From positions 1 through 18,677 of the forward strand of contig JBBITX010000029.1 in NCBI GenBank assembly GCA_037440545.1: 18,677 nt of DNA, written 5' to 3'. This document shows, piece by piece, positions 6,090 to 12,490 of the stretch. Numbering within the stretch: position 1 is the first letter of the stretch; every line of letters begins with the position of its first letter. The stretch comes from JAVZIQ01 sp037440545. Lineage in GTDB: Archaea; Thermoproteota; Bathyarchaeia; Bathyarchaeales; Bathycorpusculaceae. The translations under genes were made by a program, and so were the position numbers. A model generated the notes under the pieces. The model did not search any database, was not told the origin of the DNA, and saw only the letters and a program-made list of their open reading frames with translations.

Positions 6090-6587
6090 TTGAAAAAAAG
6101 GTTGTTTAAGGTTGTGGCTGTAGGCGGAACCTTTGACGAGTTTCATAAAGGCCATAGAACACTTCTTTTAAAAGCCTTCGAAGTGGGTGAAAAAATCCTA
6201 ATTGGATTATGCACAGACGAGTTTGTGCAAAAAATGAGAAAACCTCATGAAACAGCTCCCTACAAGCAACGCCTAGAAGAACTAGAGAATTTTCTAAAGA
6301 GGAAAAACCTTTTCAAAAGGGCTAAGATTATGCCTTTAAACGACGCTTACGGGGTGACACTTTCACGGGGATGCCTAGAAGCCCTTGTTGTAAGCAAAGA
6401 GACAGAGCCGACAGCGTTGAAAATTAACGAGGAAAGGAGAGAAATGGGAATTCAGCCTTTAAATATAATTGTGATTGACATGGTTCCATCAGAAAACCAT
6501 TTTCCAATATCCACGACAAGAATCAGAAAAGGAGAAATAGACCGTGAAGGACGGTTGATAAAAAGCCATAATAGCTCTACCCTGTAA
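6090..6587 (+). CDS. coaD: Phosphopantetheine adenylyltransferase, archaeal type
   Basis: A 165-residue nucleotidyltransferase that joins AMP from ATP to 4'-phosphopantetheine, giving dephospho-CoA and pyrophosphate, the penultimate step of CoA synthesis. The HxGH motif is in GTFDEFHKGH (13-22) and the second motif is ISTTRIRKGEID (140-151), both in the archaeal/eukaryotic arrangement. The start is TTG at 6090; GAGGT inside the end of the pantoate kinase gene (6078-6082) is its ribosome binding site. It is the last gene of the transporter - pantoate kinase - adenylyltransferase cluster and is followed by a T-run. Dephospho-CoA kinase and the phosphopantothenate enzymes are not in this window. 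Confidence 0.93.
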   Translation: MKKRLFKVVAVGGTFDEFHKGHRTLLLKAFEVGEKILIGLCTDEFVQKMRKPHETAPYKQRLEELENFLKRKNLFKRAKIMPLNDAYGVTLSRGCLEALVVSKETEPTALKINEERREMGIQPLNIIVIDMVPSENHFPISTTRIRKGEIDREGRLIKSHNSSTL

Positions 6588-6602
6588 ATTTATGAGAAAG
6601 GC

Positions 6603-6609
6603 TTTTTTT
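6603..6609 (+). terminator. Oligo-T transcription terminator of the CoA operon
   Basis: Seven consecutive T residues, preceded by GAAAGGC, lie 15 nt after the coaD stop. Archaeal RNA polymerase commonly stops at such T-runs without needing a hairpin. The next gene begins about 160 bp later and seems to have its own promoter. Confidence 0.45.
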
Positions 6610-6771
6610 AGGCAACTTTGGCTTTTAATTTTCATTATGCCCTTACAAGTGATGCTACTACAATTTTGGCGTAATGCCATAACGTTCTCTTAGGCTTGTT
6701 AAAGCTGAGCGTTCACATTTTAGCAAGGTAAAAAAGGCTGGAAAATAATCTATTATTCTGGGCTTTAGCTG

Positions 6772-7908
6772 ATGCAGAGGACTGGCGTGGCGAAACTTCC
6801 CCTTCATTATGGTAAGGCTCCAAGATGGTTAATTGTTCGAATGCGAAAGCTTGCAAGAGAAATTGTGACGATAATCGTTGACGAGTATGGCAGCGGAGAG
6901 TTTTTGAGGCGTCTGTCAGACCCTTTTTGGTTTCAGGCTTTAGGATGTGTTTTAGGATATGACTGGCATTCTTCGGGTGTAACCACTGTTGTTACAGGAG
7001 TTTTAAAGCAGGCAATTGACCCTGAAGAGCACGGTGTAGCTGTTTGCGGTGGGAAAGGAAGAGTTTCAAGGCAGACTCCTCTCGAAATTGGAGAATTAGG
7101 TGATAAGTTTGGATTTTCAGAAGAAAAAGTTAAAGCCCTTTGTTATGCGAGTAAAATGAGCGCAAAAGTTGATAGCGCAGCCATTCAAGCGGGCTACCAG
7201 CTTTACCATCACGCCTTCTTTATGGATGAACGTGGAGGGTGGACGATAATTCAGCAGGGTATGTGTCCTCAGGACCGTACAGCCAGAAGGTACCATTGGC
7301 TTTCGGAAAATGTGAAAAGCTTCGTTGTTGAACCCCACAACGCCATTGTGGGCGAAGTTAAACGTGAAATAGCCTTGGACATGACGGCTAAGGAAAGCGA
7401 AGGCTGCAGGAAAGCTTCTGTTGACCTTGCATGTGAACCTCCCAGGAAGAATATGCGCGTAATAATGTCTCTGCGACCGGCATATCAAAAATCCGTTGAA
7501 GATTGGCTTCCGAAAAAGTTTCAGACGCGGTGGATGGACTACCATATAGATTTCTTATCCATGCCTGCAAAAATAAACTGGAAAGCATTGCGTGAAGTTT
7601 ACGAGTTTCAGCCGCGAAATTATGAAGAACTTTTAGGCTTTAAAGGAATTGGAGCGGCAGCAGTGAGAGGCTTAGCTTTAATAGCCGAACTTGTTCACGG
7701 TGAAAAGCCAAGTTGGAAGGATCCTGTTAAATACTCCTTTGCTTATGGAGGAAAGGACGGCGTTCCTTATCCTGTGGATAGAAAAGCAATGGATGAATCC
7801 ATCCGAATCCTTGAAAGAGCCGTGAGAGAGGCGAAGCTTGGAGATAAGGAGAAGGTAAGATCATTGAACAGACTTAGAGTTTTCATTCCGCCGACCCGCA
7901 CTGAATAG
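6772..7908 (+). CDS. DUF763 family protein with a C-terminal helix-hairpin-helix
   Basis: A 378-residue protein of the DUF763 family, found mainly in archaea and thermophilic bacteria and without an established role. The N-terminus MQRTGVAKLPLHYGKAPRWL is the family hallmark; further conserved pieces are LGYDWHSSGVTTVVTGVLK (about 61-79), CGGKGRVSRQTP (92-103), HAFFMDERGGWTIIQQGM (147-164) and RRYHWLSE. Near the C-terminus YEELLGFKGIGAAAVRGLAL (284-303) has the GxG hairpin of helix-hairpin-helix DNA-binding motifs. A nucleic-acid role is therefore plausible but unproven. An AT-rich hyphenated palindrome (AATAAT-CT-ATTATT, 6744-6757) sits 15-28 nt before the ATG at 6772, consistent with a nearly leaderless transcript. 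No partner gene adjoins it; neighbours are the CoA operon and an ion exchanger. Confidence 0.9.
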   Translation: MQRTGVAKLPLHYGKAPRWLIVRMRKLAREIVTIIVDEYGSGEFLRRLSDPFWFQALGCVLGYDWHSSGVTTVVTGVLKQAIDPEEHGVAVCGGKGRVSRQTPLEIGELGDKFGFSEEKVKALCYASKMSAKVDSAAIQAGYQLYHHAFFMDERGGWTIIQQGMCPQDRTARRYHWLSENVKSFVVEPHNAIVGEVKREIALDMTAKESEGCRKASVDLACEPPRKNMRVIMSLRPAYQKSVEDWLPKKFQTRWMDYHIDFLSMPAKINWKALREVYEFQPRNYEELLGFKGIGAAAVRGLALIAELVHGEKPSWKDPVKYSFAYGGKDGVPYPVDRKAMDESIRILERAVREAKLGDKEKVRSLNRLRVFIPPTRTE

Positions 7909-7971
7909 GTTTCAGCTTTAAACTACATAAAACTATTTCAATTATGAGTTAAAATTGTCTAGTTGAGATAA

Positions 7972-7980
7972 GTTTATATC
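7972..7980 (+). promoter_or_regulatory. Probable TATA box of the cation exchanger gene
   Basis: GTTTATATC lies about 45 nt before the ATG at 8022, giving a leader of roughly 20 nt. It is the best match to an archaeal TATA box in the 110-bp spacer after the DUF763 gene. Confidence 0.45.
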
Positions 7981-8021
7981 GCCCTTTTTAAAGTTGATTG
8001 AGAAAATGACAGGGAAAATCA

Positions 8022-8966
8022 ATGAATATTGCATTGAGCTTAACGGCTTTCATAGCAAGTGTGCTGCTGCTCTACATAGGCTCCAAAAAAGTAGTTCATG
8101 CAGCGGGAGGGCTAGCTTCCAGTTTAAAATTCCACAGAGTTGTAGTTGGAACAGTTTTTGTAGCCTCCATCACATCTTTCCCTGAGCTTCTCAGCTCATT
8201 AATAGCGGCATTTTACAACTCTTCCCAGATGGCCTTCGGAAACATTATAGGTTCAAACATATACAACATTCCATTAATTGTCGGTATATGCGGTTTAATA
8301 AGGGATTTCAAAATTAAAAATTCCACAATAAGCAAAGAATGCATTTTCATGATTGGACTTTGCATGCTTCTTATTTTATTAACGTCGACAACTGGAGTGA
8401 TAACATGGTGGATGAGTCTAATTTTTCTAGCCTTCTACCCAGCATTCATCTACTACTCAATTAAGAAGGGTAATGGAAAAGGAAATGCGGATGAAAAATC
8501 TGGTAATAACCCGTTAAAATTAGCGGCAGTACTGATCGTAGGCGGCGCAGCCCTCATAGCTGGAACGTTCCTCCTTGTTTTCAGCGCAACTAAAATGGCT
8601 GAAGAATTCGGTTTGACAAGCTTTTATGCTGGGCTTACGATTATGGCTCTCGGCTGTGTAGTTCCGGAAACCGCTGTTTCTGTGGCTGCTGCAGTACATG
8701 GCGAAGAGGAAATATCCATTGGAAACGCCATAGGCGACAACATAATTACATTAACCCTTGTGTTGGGGCTTGTTGGACTATTTAAGAATCCTATCCAAGT
8801 GTCTTTACATGAAGTTTTTTCAACGACGCCTTTCATGATTGTTGTAACTTTAGCTCTTTTCATAATGAACAGGCAGAAACATAAAATAACAAGGGCATGG
8901 AGTATGTTCATGCTTTTTATAGCGGCTGTTGCTTTCACCTTCGCATTGCTTAACAATACCGTTTAG
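8022..8966 (+). CDS. Sodium/calcium exchanger family membrane protein with a divergent second alpha repeat
   Basis: A 314-residue CaCA-family antiporter with about ten membrane helices and a short charged loop in the middle (about 147-164: KKGNGKGNADEKSGNNP), the usual two-half layout. Alpha repeat 1: ITSFPELLSSLIAA (50-63) and GNIIGSNIYN (73-82). Alpha repeat 2: GCVVPETAVSVAAAV (211-225) and GNAIGDNI (234-241). Both key glutamates (E55, E216) are kept, but repeat 2 lacks the usual GTS before PE (it has GCV) and has Asp239 where most members have Ser. Transport of Ca2+ with Na+ or H+ is expected from the family, yet ion choice may differ. The gene is monocistronic, with a TATA box near 7972 and a decayed acetyltransferase gene downstream. 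Confidence 0.88.
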   Translation: MNIALSLTAFIASVLLLYIGSKKVVHAAGGLASSLKFHRVVVGTVFVASITSFPELLSSLIAAFYNSSQMAFGNIIGSNIYNIPLIVGICGLIRDFKIKNSTISKECIFMIGLCMLLILLTSTTGVITWWMSLIFLAFYPAFIYYSIKKGNGKGNADEKSGNNPLKLAAVLIVGGAALIAGTFLLVFSATKMAEEFGLTSFYAGLTIMALGCVVPETAVSVAAAVHGEEEISIGNAIGDNIITLTLVLGLVGLFKNPIQVSLHEVFSTTPFMIVVTLALFIMNRQKHKITRAWSMFMLFIAAVAFTFALLNNTV

Positions 8967-8982
8967 AAAGGCTTTTAAAAGG

Positions 8983-8991
8983 CGCTTATCC
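8983..8991 (+). promoter_or_regulatory. Relic or active TATA box before the acetyltransferase pseudogene
   Basis: CTTTTAAAA lies about 20-26 nt before the ATG at 9009, the spacing of a leaderless archaeal promoter. It overlaps the T-rich end of the exchanger gene and could instead help terminate it. Confidence 0.3.
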
Positions 8992-9008
8992 CTTATTTGC
9001 GGAAGAAA

Positions 9009-9333
9009 ATGAAAATCATCTCTTAGACCCTTCCTTTGAGCCATTTTCTGGGAAATTATTGCGAAGGATGTTCTCCATTATTGCTACTTTGCCTTGGACT
9101 GGAAATATTTTCAGACACCAAACAGAAATTCTCCTAGCCTTAGAGGACAGCAACATTTGTGGTATAATGCTATCTATAGAGGTGAGGTAGTGAACTCAAG
9201 GGGGAGAACCTTAAGCTGTTAAGTAGAGAAACACCCTCTCATAATGATTTTTGTTCGAAGCGGAAATGCCCCTATAGTTTATGTCGACGAAAAATTTGGA
9301 TTTGAACAGTATAGAAAATACTTTTTCATGTGA
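9009..9333 (+). pseudogene. Decayed GNAT-family acetyltransferase gene
   Basis: Alternating frames give an ordered GNAT-like protein. MKIIS stops at once, but the neighbouring frame continues LLDPSFEP, another gives IFWEIIAKDVLHY and YFALDWKYF, the former returns with TEILLALEDSNICGIMLSIE, then YRGEVVNSRGRT, and finally RSGNAPIVYVDEKFGFEQYR followed by KYFFM and a stop at 9331-9333. The LALEDxxICGIML strand and the NxPxxxxYEKFGF-like C-terminal motif are characteristic of acetyl-CoA-binding N-acetyltransferases. At least four frame changes and an internal deletion (325 bp for a protein normally twice as long) exclude function. The substrate of the ancestor cannot be told. A TATA-like element before the ATG survives. 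Confidence 0.65.
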
Positions 9334-9362
9334 GGGAAAGGCGCAAGTTTCAGTTTTAGCTG

Positions 9363-9566
9363 TCACTCTTCAACTTTTATTGCTTGCGTTGGACAAGACG
9401 TTACGCAAGCCATGCAGGCTATGCAGTCATCTTCTCTGACAGGTACGGACTTCTGAGTGTCCGGATATTCTGGAAGATTTTGCAGTTCAAAAACATTTAC
9501 TGGACAGATTTCAGCGCATACTCCGTCACCGTTACACTTACTCCAATCAACCTTAACTTTAGGCAT
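9363..9566 (-). CDS. Small 2x[Fe-S] ferredoxin with an Asp ligand at one cluster
   Basis: A 67-residue soluble electron carrier. The second cluster motif is complete: CIACMACVTSCP (48-59). The first is C11-x2-D14-x2-C17-x3-C21-P: Asp14 replaces the second cysteine, as in Pyrococcus furiosus ferredoxin, so this cluster may have one Asp ligand or exist as [3Fe-4S]. The insert between the motifs (ELQNLPEYPDTQKSVPVREDD) is of normal size. The upstream GGTGAG sequence serves as a weak ribosome binding site. It stands alone on the minus strand; the two radical SAM genes a little further on need a low-potential electron donor, but a functional link is only a guess. Confidence 0.93.
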   Translation of the reverse strand: MPKVKVDWSKCNGDGVCAEICPVNVFELQNLPEYPDTQKSVPVREDDCIACMACVTSCPTQAIKVEE

Positions 9567-9594
9567 ATTTTACACACTCACCCTATGCCATAAA

Positions 9595-10316
9595 TTCTAG
9601 CATCCTTCATTTTTAATTCTTTCCATATTTAAGACAAACGCTTTAAGTGTATCTAGCCAAATTAAAGAGTTTACAAGCTATGCCCATCAAAAGCGAAAGA
9701 AATCGAGAACATTCAAAGCGTGAAGAAATCAGGATACGGAAACATTTAGGAGCTTTCTGAATTATAACTTGGCATCCCACTTTTCTCATAAAAATAATTC
9801 GCTGCCATGCTTATTTCAAATACTGAGTTATAAAAATAGACAGATTAAATTAGGAATAGACGAAAAATTTTAACACAAACCCCGTTCTTTCTTCCCTACA
9901 TTTGTCTTCGTTACAGTCAGCCACACAAAACTCTAATAAGCTTTAGTTTAATTTTTGGTTTAAGAAGATGGATTAACCGACAAGGCTAAAACTAGGCTAC
10001 TCATCTTATCAATATCCATTATCTGTTATCCATTTTCTCTTTTATTTTGATGACAGAAGAAATTCAGTTAGGTCTAAGCCTTTACTTCTTGGACAGTATC
10101 TGCCTTGGTAATCGCCACAGTCTCTATGCTTTACTGACAGGAATTGCGGAGAAACTAAGACAATGGAGAAGAGATAATTAACTTTTCAACCTGTGCCAAG
10201 GAACAGAAACAAAGCATCGCATCTTTCAAACTTAACACTTGAAGACTTTAAATTAAAACTGAATGGTACATACAAACTTTTTAGAGAAAGACTAGGCAAT
10301 TAAGTAAAAGGATTAA
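9595..10316. other. Gene-free stretch with coding-like patches
   Basis: No gene can be supported in about 720 bases. Patches that look coding occur on the plus strand: a frame with a single stop from about 9645 to 9872; a hydrophobic stretch (RLLILSISIICYPFSLLF) near 9985-10045; a 43-codon frame from the ATG at 10050 to 10181; and LEDFKLKLNGTYKLFRERLG just before 10303. They are in different frames with stops between, consistent with one or more decayed genes, perhaps for a membrane protein, but no family is recognisable. No RNA gene, repeat or CRISPR array was seen. Confidence 0.35.
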
Positions 10317-11309
10317 TCAATTCTTTGAAATGTCTATGTAAACATGCGAACAGCATAAGGGGGAGAAAAAGGTCTTGTAACCTTTTTCCTCAGCGAATTT
10401 CACAGCCCCTTCAGATGGAAAGGCCACGGCGTCAACACCGGATTTAACTGCAAGAATGTCAGTTTCCAGTCTATGCTTTCCTTTTGGACGCATACAACCT
10501 AAAGCTATTGGTTTTTCAGGGAACATAAGCCTAGCTGCTGCTAGAGTTCTAGCTATTTCTAATGGTTTTGGCGGTTCAACCCCTTCCATTTCAGTTCCAC
10601 GTATTGGCATGAAAGCAATTATAACCACAGCTTTAGGCTCATACTTTTCAATCATTTTTAGGGCGTTAAGCTCGCCTTTTAACTTTCCATAATGTAGCCC
10701 AACGATGACGTGAGGTACGAAGTTTAACCCAGCCTTACGCAACGCTTTCAGGGAAAATTCGTAATCTTTAACGGTTAAATTTAGCTTGTAAATCTCCCTT
10801 ATAGTTTCCTCTGAGCCGATTATATCTATTAAGGCTGCGTCTACACCTGCTTTTCTTAGCTTTTTAGCTGTTTCCAAGTTTATAGTTCCAACATGTGCAA
10901 AAACCGTCATTCCAAGGTTTTTTTTGACTTTTTCAATGGTTGGAACAAAGTTTTCAAGAGGAACAGATCCGTTTAGGCGACAACCGCCGCTGATTAGGCA
11001 GCCGAGGGCGCCTTCCATTTTAAGCTTCAAACATAAGCTGTAAAGTTTTTCAGGAGTGGTTGCAGGATGCATTGTTTTTAAGACTTTTCCGCCGCAGTGC
11101 CTGCATTTTACTGCACATCCTTCGCCTGTGACGGAAATTGTTGGAAATTCTTTACGGGAGGAGCAATAATACATGGTCTTGTAAAACATGAAGCTTGGAG
11201 CGTAAAAATGGACTCTCATCTTTATGGGAACAAAAAATCCTCTGTCCAAAAGTCTAGTGAGATCCTTTTCCGGCATATGCCAAACTTCTAAAGCTGAAAC
11301 CTGCACCAT
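10317..11309 (-). CDS. Radical SAM protein, candidate subunit of a two-protein archaeal lipoyl synthase (COG1856-like)
   Basis: This 330-residue protein has the radical SAM [4Fe-4S] motif C65-AVK-C69-RH-C72 and a TIM-barrel continuing with GALGCLISGGC, HVGTINLETAKKLRKAGVD and VPHVIVGLHYG. A CC pair near the C-terminus (319-320) and Cys49 could help hold a second cluster. It resembles the biotin-synthase-like group (COG1856). Divergent to it, 182 bp away, is a second radical SAM gene of the COG2516 type. In Thermococcus kodakarensis two radical SAM proteins, LipS1 and LipS2, together insert sulfur into octanoyl groups to make lipoyl. The pair here fits that system by family and pairing, but I cannot say which is LipS1. 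The ATG at 11309 follows the TATA-like stretch at 11336-11346 with little or no leader. An in-frame ATG at 11276 is less likely. Confidence 0.85.
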   Translation of the reverse strand: MVQVSALEVWHMPEKDLTRLLDRGFFVPIKMRVHFYAPSFMFYKTMYYCSSRKEFPTISVTGEGCAVKCRHCGGKVLKTMHPATTPEKLYSLCLKLKMEGALGCLISGGCRLNGSVPLENFVPTIEKVKKNLGMTVFAHVGTINLETAKKLRKAGVDAALIDIIGSEETIREIYKLNLTVKDYEFSLKALRKAGLNFVPHVIVGLHYGKLKGELNALKMIEKYEPKAVVIIAFMPIRGTEMEGVEPPKPLEIARTLAAARLMFPEKPIALGCMRPKGKHRLETDILAVKSGVDAVAFPSEGAVKFAEEKGYKTFFSPLCCSHVYIDISKN

Positions 11310-11335
11310 TATTGTCCTAATTAATGCTCTGAAAA

Positions 11336-11346
11336 TTTATTTAACA
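11336..11346 (-). promoter_or_regulatory. Probable TATA box of the minus-strand radical SAM gene
   Basis: On the minus strand this AT-rich TTAAATAAATT stretch lies 27-37 nt before the ATG at 11309, as expected for a nearly leaderless archaeal transcript. Confidence 0.45.
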
Positions 11347-11436
11347 CCTTCGTATAACGTTGTAACGCTTTACCATCAAATAATGAAGCTTTTAGCCTAA
11401 AATTGACTAGTAACTAAGGCTTAAAATGTGGAAAGA

Positions 11437-11487
11437 AAATATTTATGAACTTAGAATATTTAGCAGGAGACTTTAAAGAGGCCTCTT
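11437..11487 (+). promoter_or_regulatory. Probable promoter and leader palindrome of the plus-strand radical SAM gene
   Basis: AAATATTTATG (11437-11447) is a plausible TATA box, about 45-55 nt before the ATG at 11492. Just before the start is a perfect 12-bp palindrome, AAGAGGCCTCTT (11476-11487), which includes the only Shine-Dalgarno-like AGAGG. Folding of the palindrome, or a protein bound to it, could hide the ribosome binding site. Confidence 0.4.
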
Positions 11488-11491
11488 AAGT

Positions 11492-12490
11492 ATGGAAGAA
11501 GTTCCAGATAAAGTTCGTGTATCCTTTGGATCAGCTATTGTTATAGGCTTAATAGACGCAAAAATTGACGCTCCTCCTACAACAGCCTACATAATGACCT
11601 ATAGGGATGGCAAATGTCTTGCAAATTGTGGTTTCTGTCCTCAGGCTAGGCAAAGCAGAAGCAGGGGAGACATGCTTTCAAGGGTTTCGTGGCCTGTTTT
11701 CGCCACGCAACGTGTTTTGCAGGGTTTAGAGGAGGCATTTAGAGGGGGAAAATTGAAACGTGTTTGTATTCAAGCGTTAAATTATCCGGATGTCTTTAGG
11801 CACATTCAATCACTTCTTATGGCTATTAAGAAACTTGTTAGAATTCCTGTTTCTGTTTCATGTCAGCCTTTAAACCTAGAAGATATATGGAGTCTCAAGG
11901 AAGCTGGAGCAGAAAGGGTTGGAATCCCAATTGATGCGGCAACCGAAGAAATTTTTGAAAAGGTGAAAGGCGATAAGGCTGGCGGACCATACAATATGAA
12001 GAAACAGCTGGCTTTGTTAGAGCAAGCTGTTAGAATTTTTGGAAGAGGAAAAGTGAGCACCCACCTAATTGCAGGTTTGGGAGAAACTGAGATGGATATG
12101 GCCATGATGATTCAGAAATGTGTAGATATGGGGGTTCTTCCTGCGCTTTTTGCCTTCACACCCGTCGCCGGGACAGCTCTTGAAAAATTATGTCAGCCGC
12201 CCATAAGGAGCTACCGGAAATTGCAGGTTGCTAGATACTTAATCTTCAACAAAATTACAAGGGTGGAAAAAATGAAGTTTGAAGAGGAAGGACACATTTT
12301 AGATTTTGGAGTTGACCCTCCTACTTTGGAAAAAGTTGTTTACTCTGGAGAGCCCTTTAAGACTTCAGGGTGTCCCTTCTGTAACCGCCCTTATTACAAT
12401 GAGAAGCCAGGCGGGCCCATTTATAATTATCCGAGTTCTCTGAAGAAAAGGGATATAAAACATGTAATTGAAGAGCTGGGTTTCATTTAA
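11492..12490 (+). CDS. Radical SAM protein, candidate second subunit of an archaeal lipoyl synthase (COG2516-like)
   Basis: This 332-residue protein has the cluster motif C42-LAN-C46-GF-C49 followed by PQARQSRS and LSRVSWPVF, the pattern of the biotin synthase-related group COG2516. The barrel continues with VCIQALNYPD, PVSVSCQPLN, GVPI-type strand residues and THLIAGLGETE. The C-terminal GCPFCNRPYYN (293-303) offers C294 and C297 as ligands for an auxiliary iron-sulfur cluster, a sulfur donor in this enzyme class. It is divergent to the other radical SAM gene and ends by overlapping the stop of the convergent DRE-TIM gene in a shared TTAA (12487-12490). Lipoyl synthesis is inferred from family and pairing; no octanoyltransferase, lipoate ligase or glycine cleavage gene is nearby. 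Confidence 0.85.
   Translation: MEEVPDKVRVSFGSAIVIGLIDAKIDAPPTTAYIMTYRDGKCLANCGFCPQARQSRSRGDMLSRVSWPVFATQRVLQGLEEAFRGGKLKRVCIQALNYPDVFRHIQSLLMAIKKLVRIPVSVSCQPLNLEDIWSLKEAGAERVGIPIDAATEEIFEKVKGDKAGGPYNMKKQLALLEQAVRIFGRGKVSTHLIAGLGETEMDMAMMIQKCVDMGVLPALFAFTPVAGTALEKLCQPPIRSYRKLQVARYLIFNKITRVEKMKFEEEGHILDFGVDPPTLEKVVYSGEPFKTSGCPFCNRPYYNEKPGGPIYNYPSSLKKRDIKHVIEELGFI

Noticed and set aside
7994..8185. 63-codon frame before the exchanger start
   Set aside because: It runs in another frame over the exchanger N-terminus, whose alpha-repeat motifs fix the real frame.
9384..9593. 69-codon plus-strand frame
   Set aside because: It is antisense to the ferredoxin gene, which has two clear cluster motifs.
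9680..9760. 26-codon frame in the gene-free stretch
   Set aside because: It has no ribosome binding site, no clear promoter and an unremarkable sequence.
10048..10133. C/D box small RNA suggested by TGATGA
   Set aside because: No D box at the usual distance of about 50-60 nt and no internal C'/D' pair.
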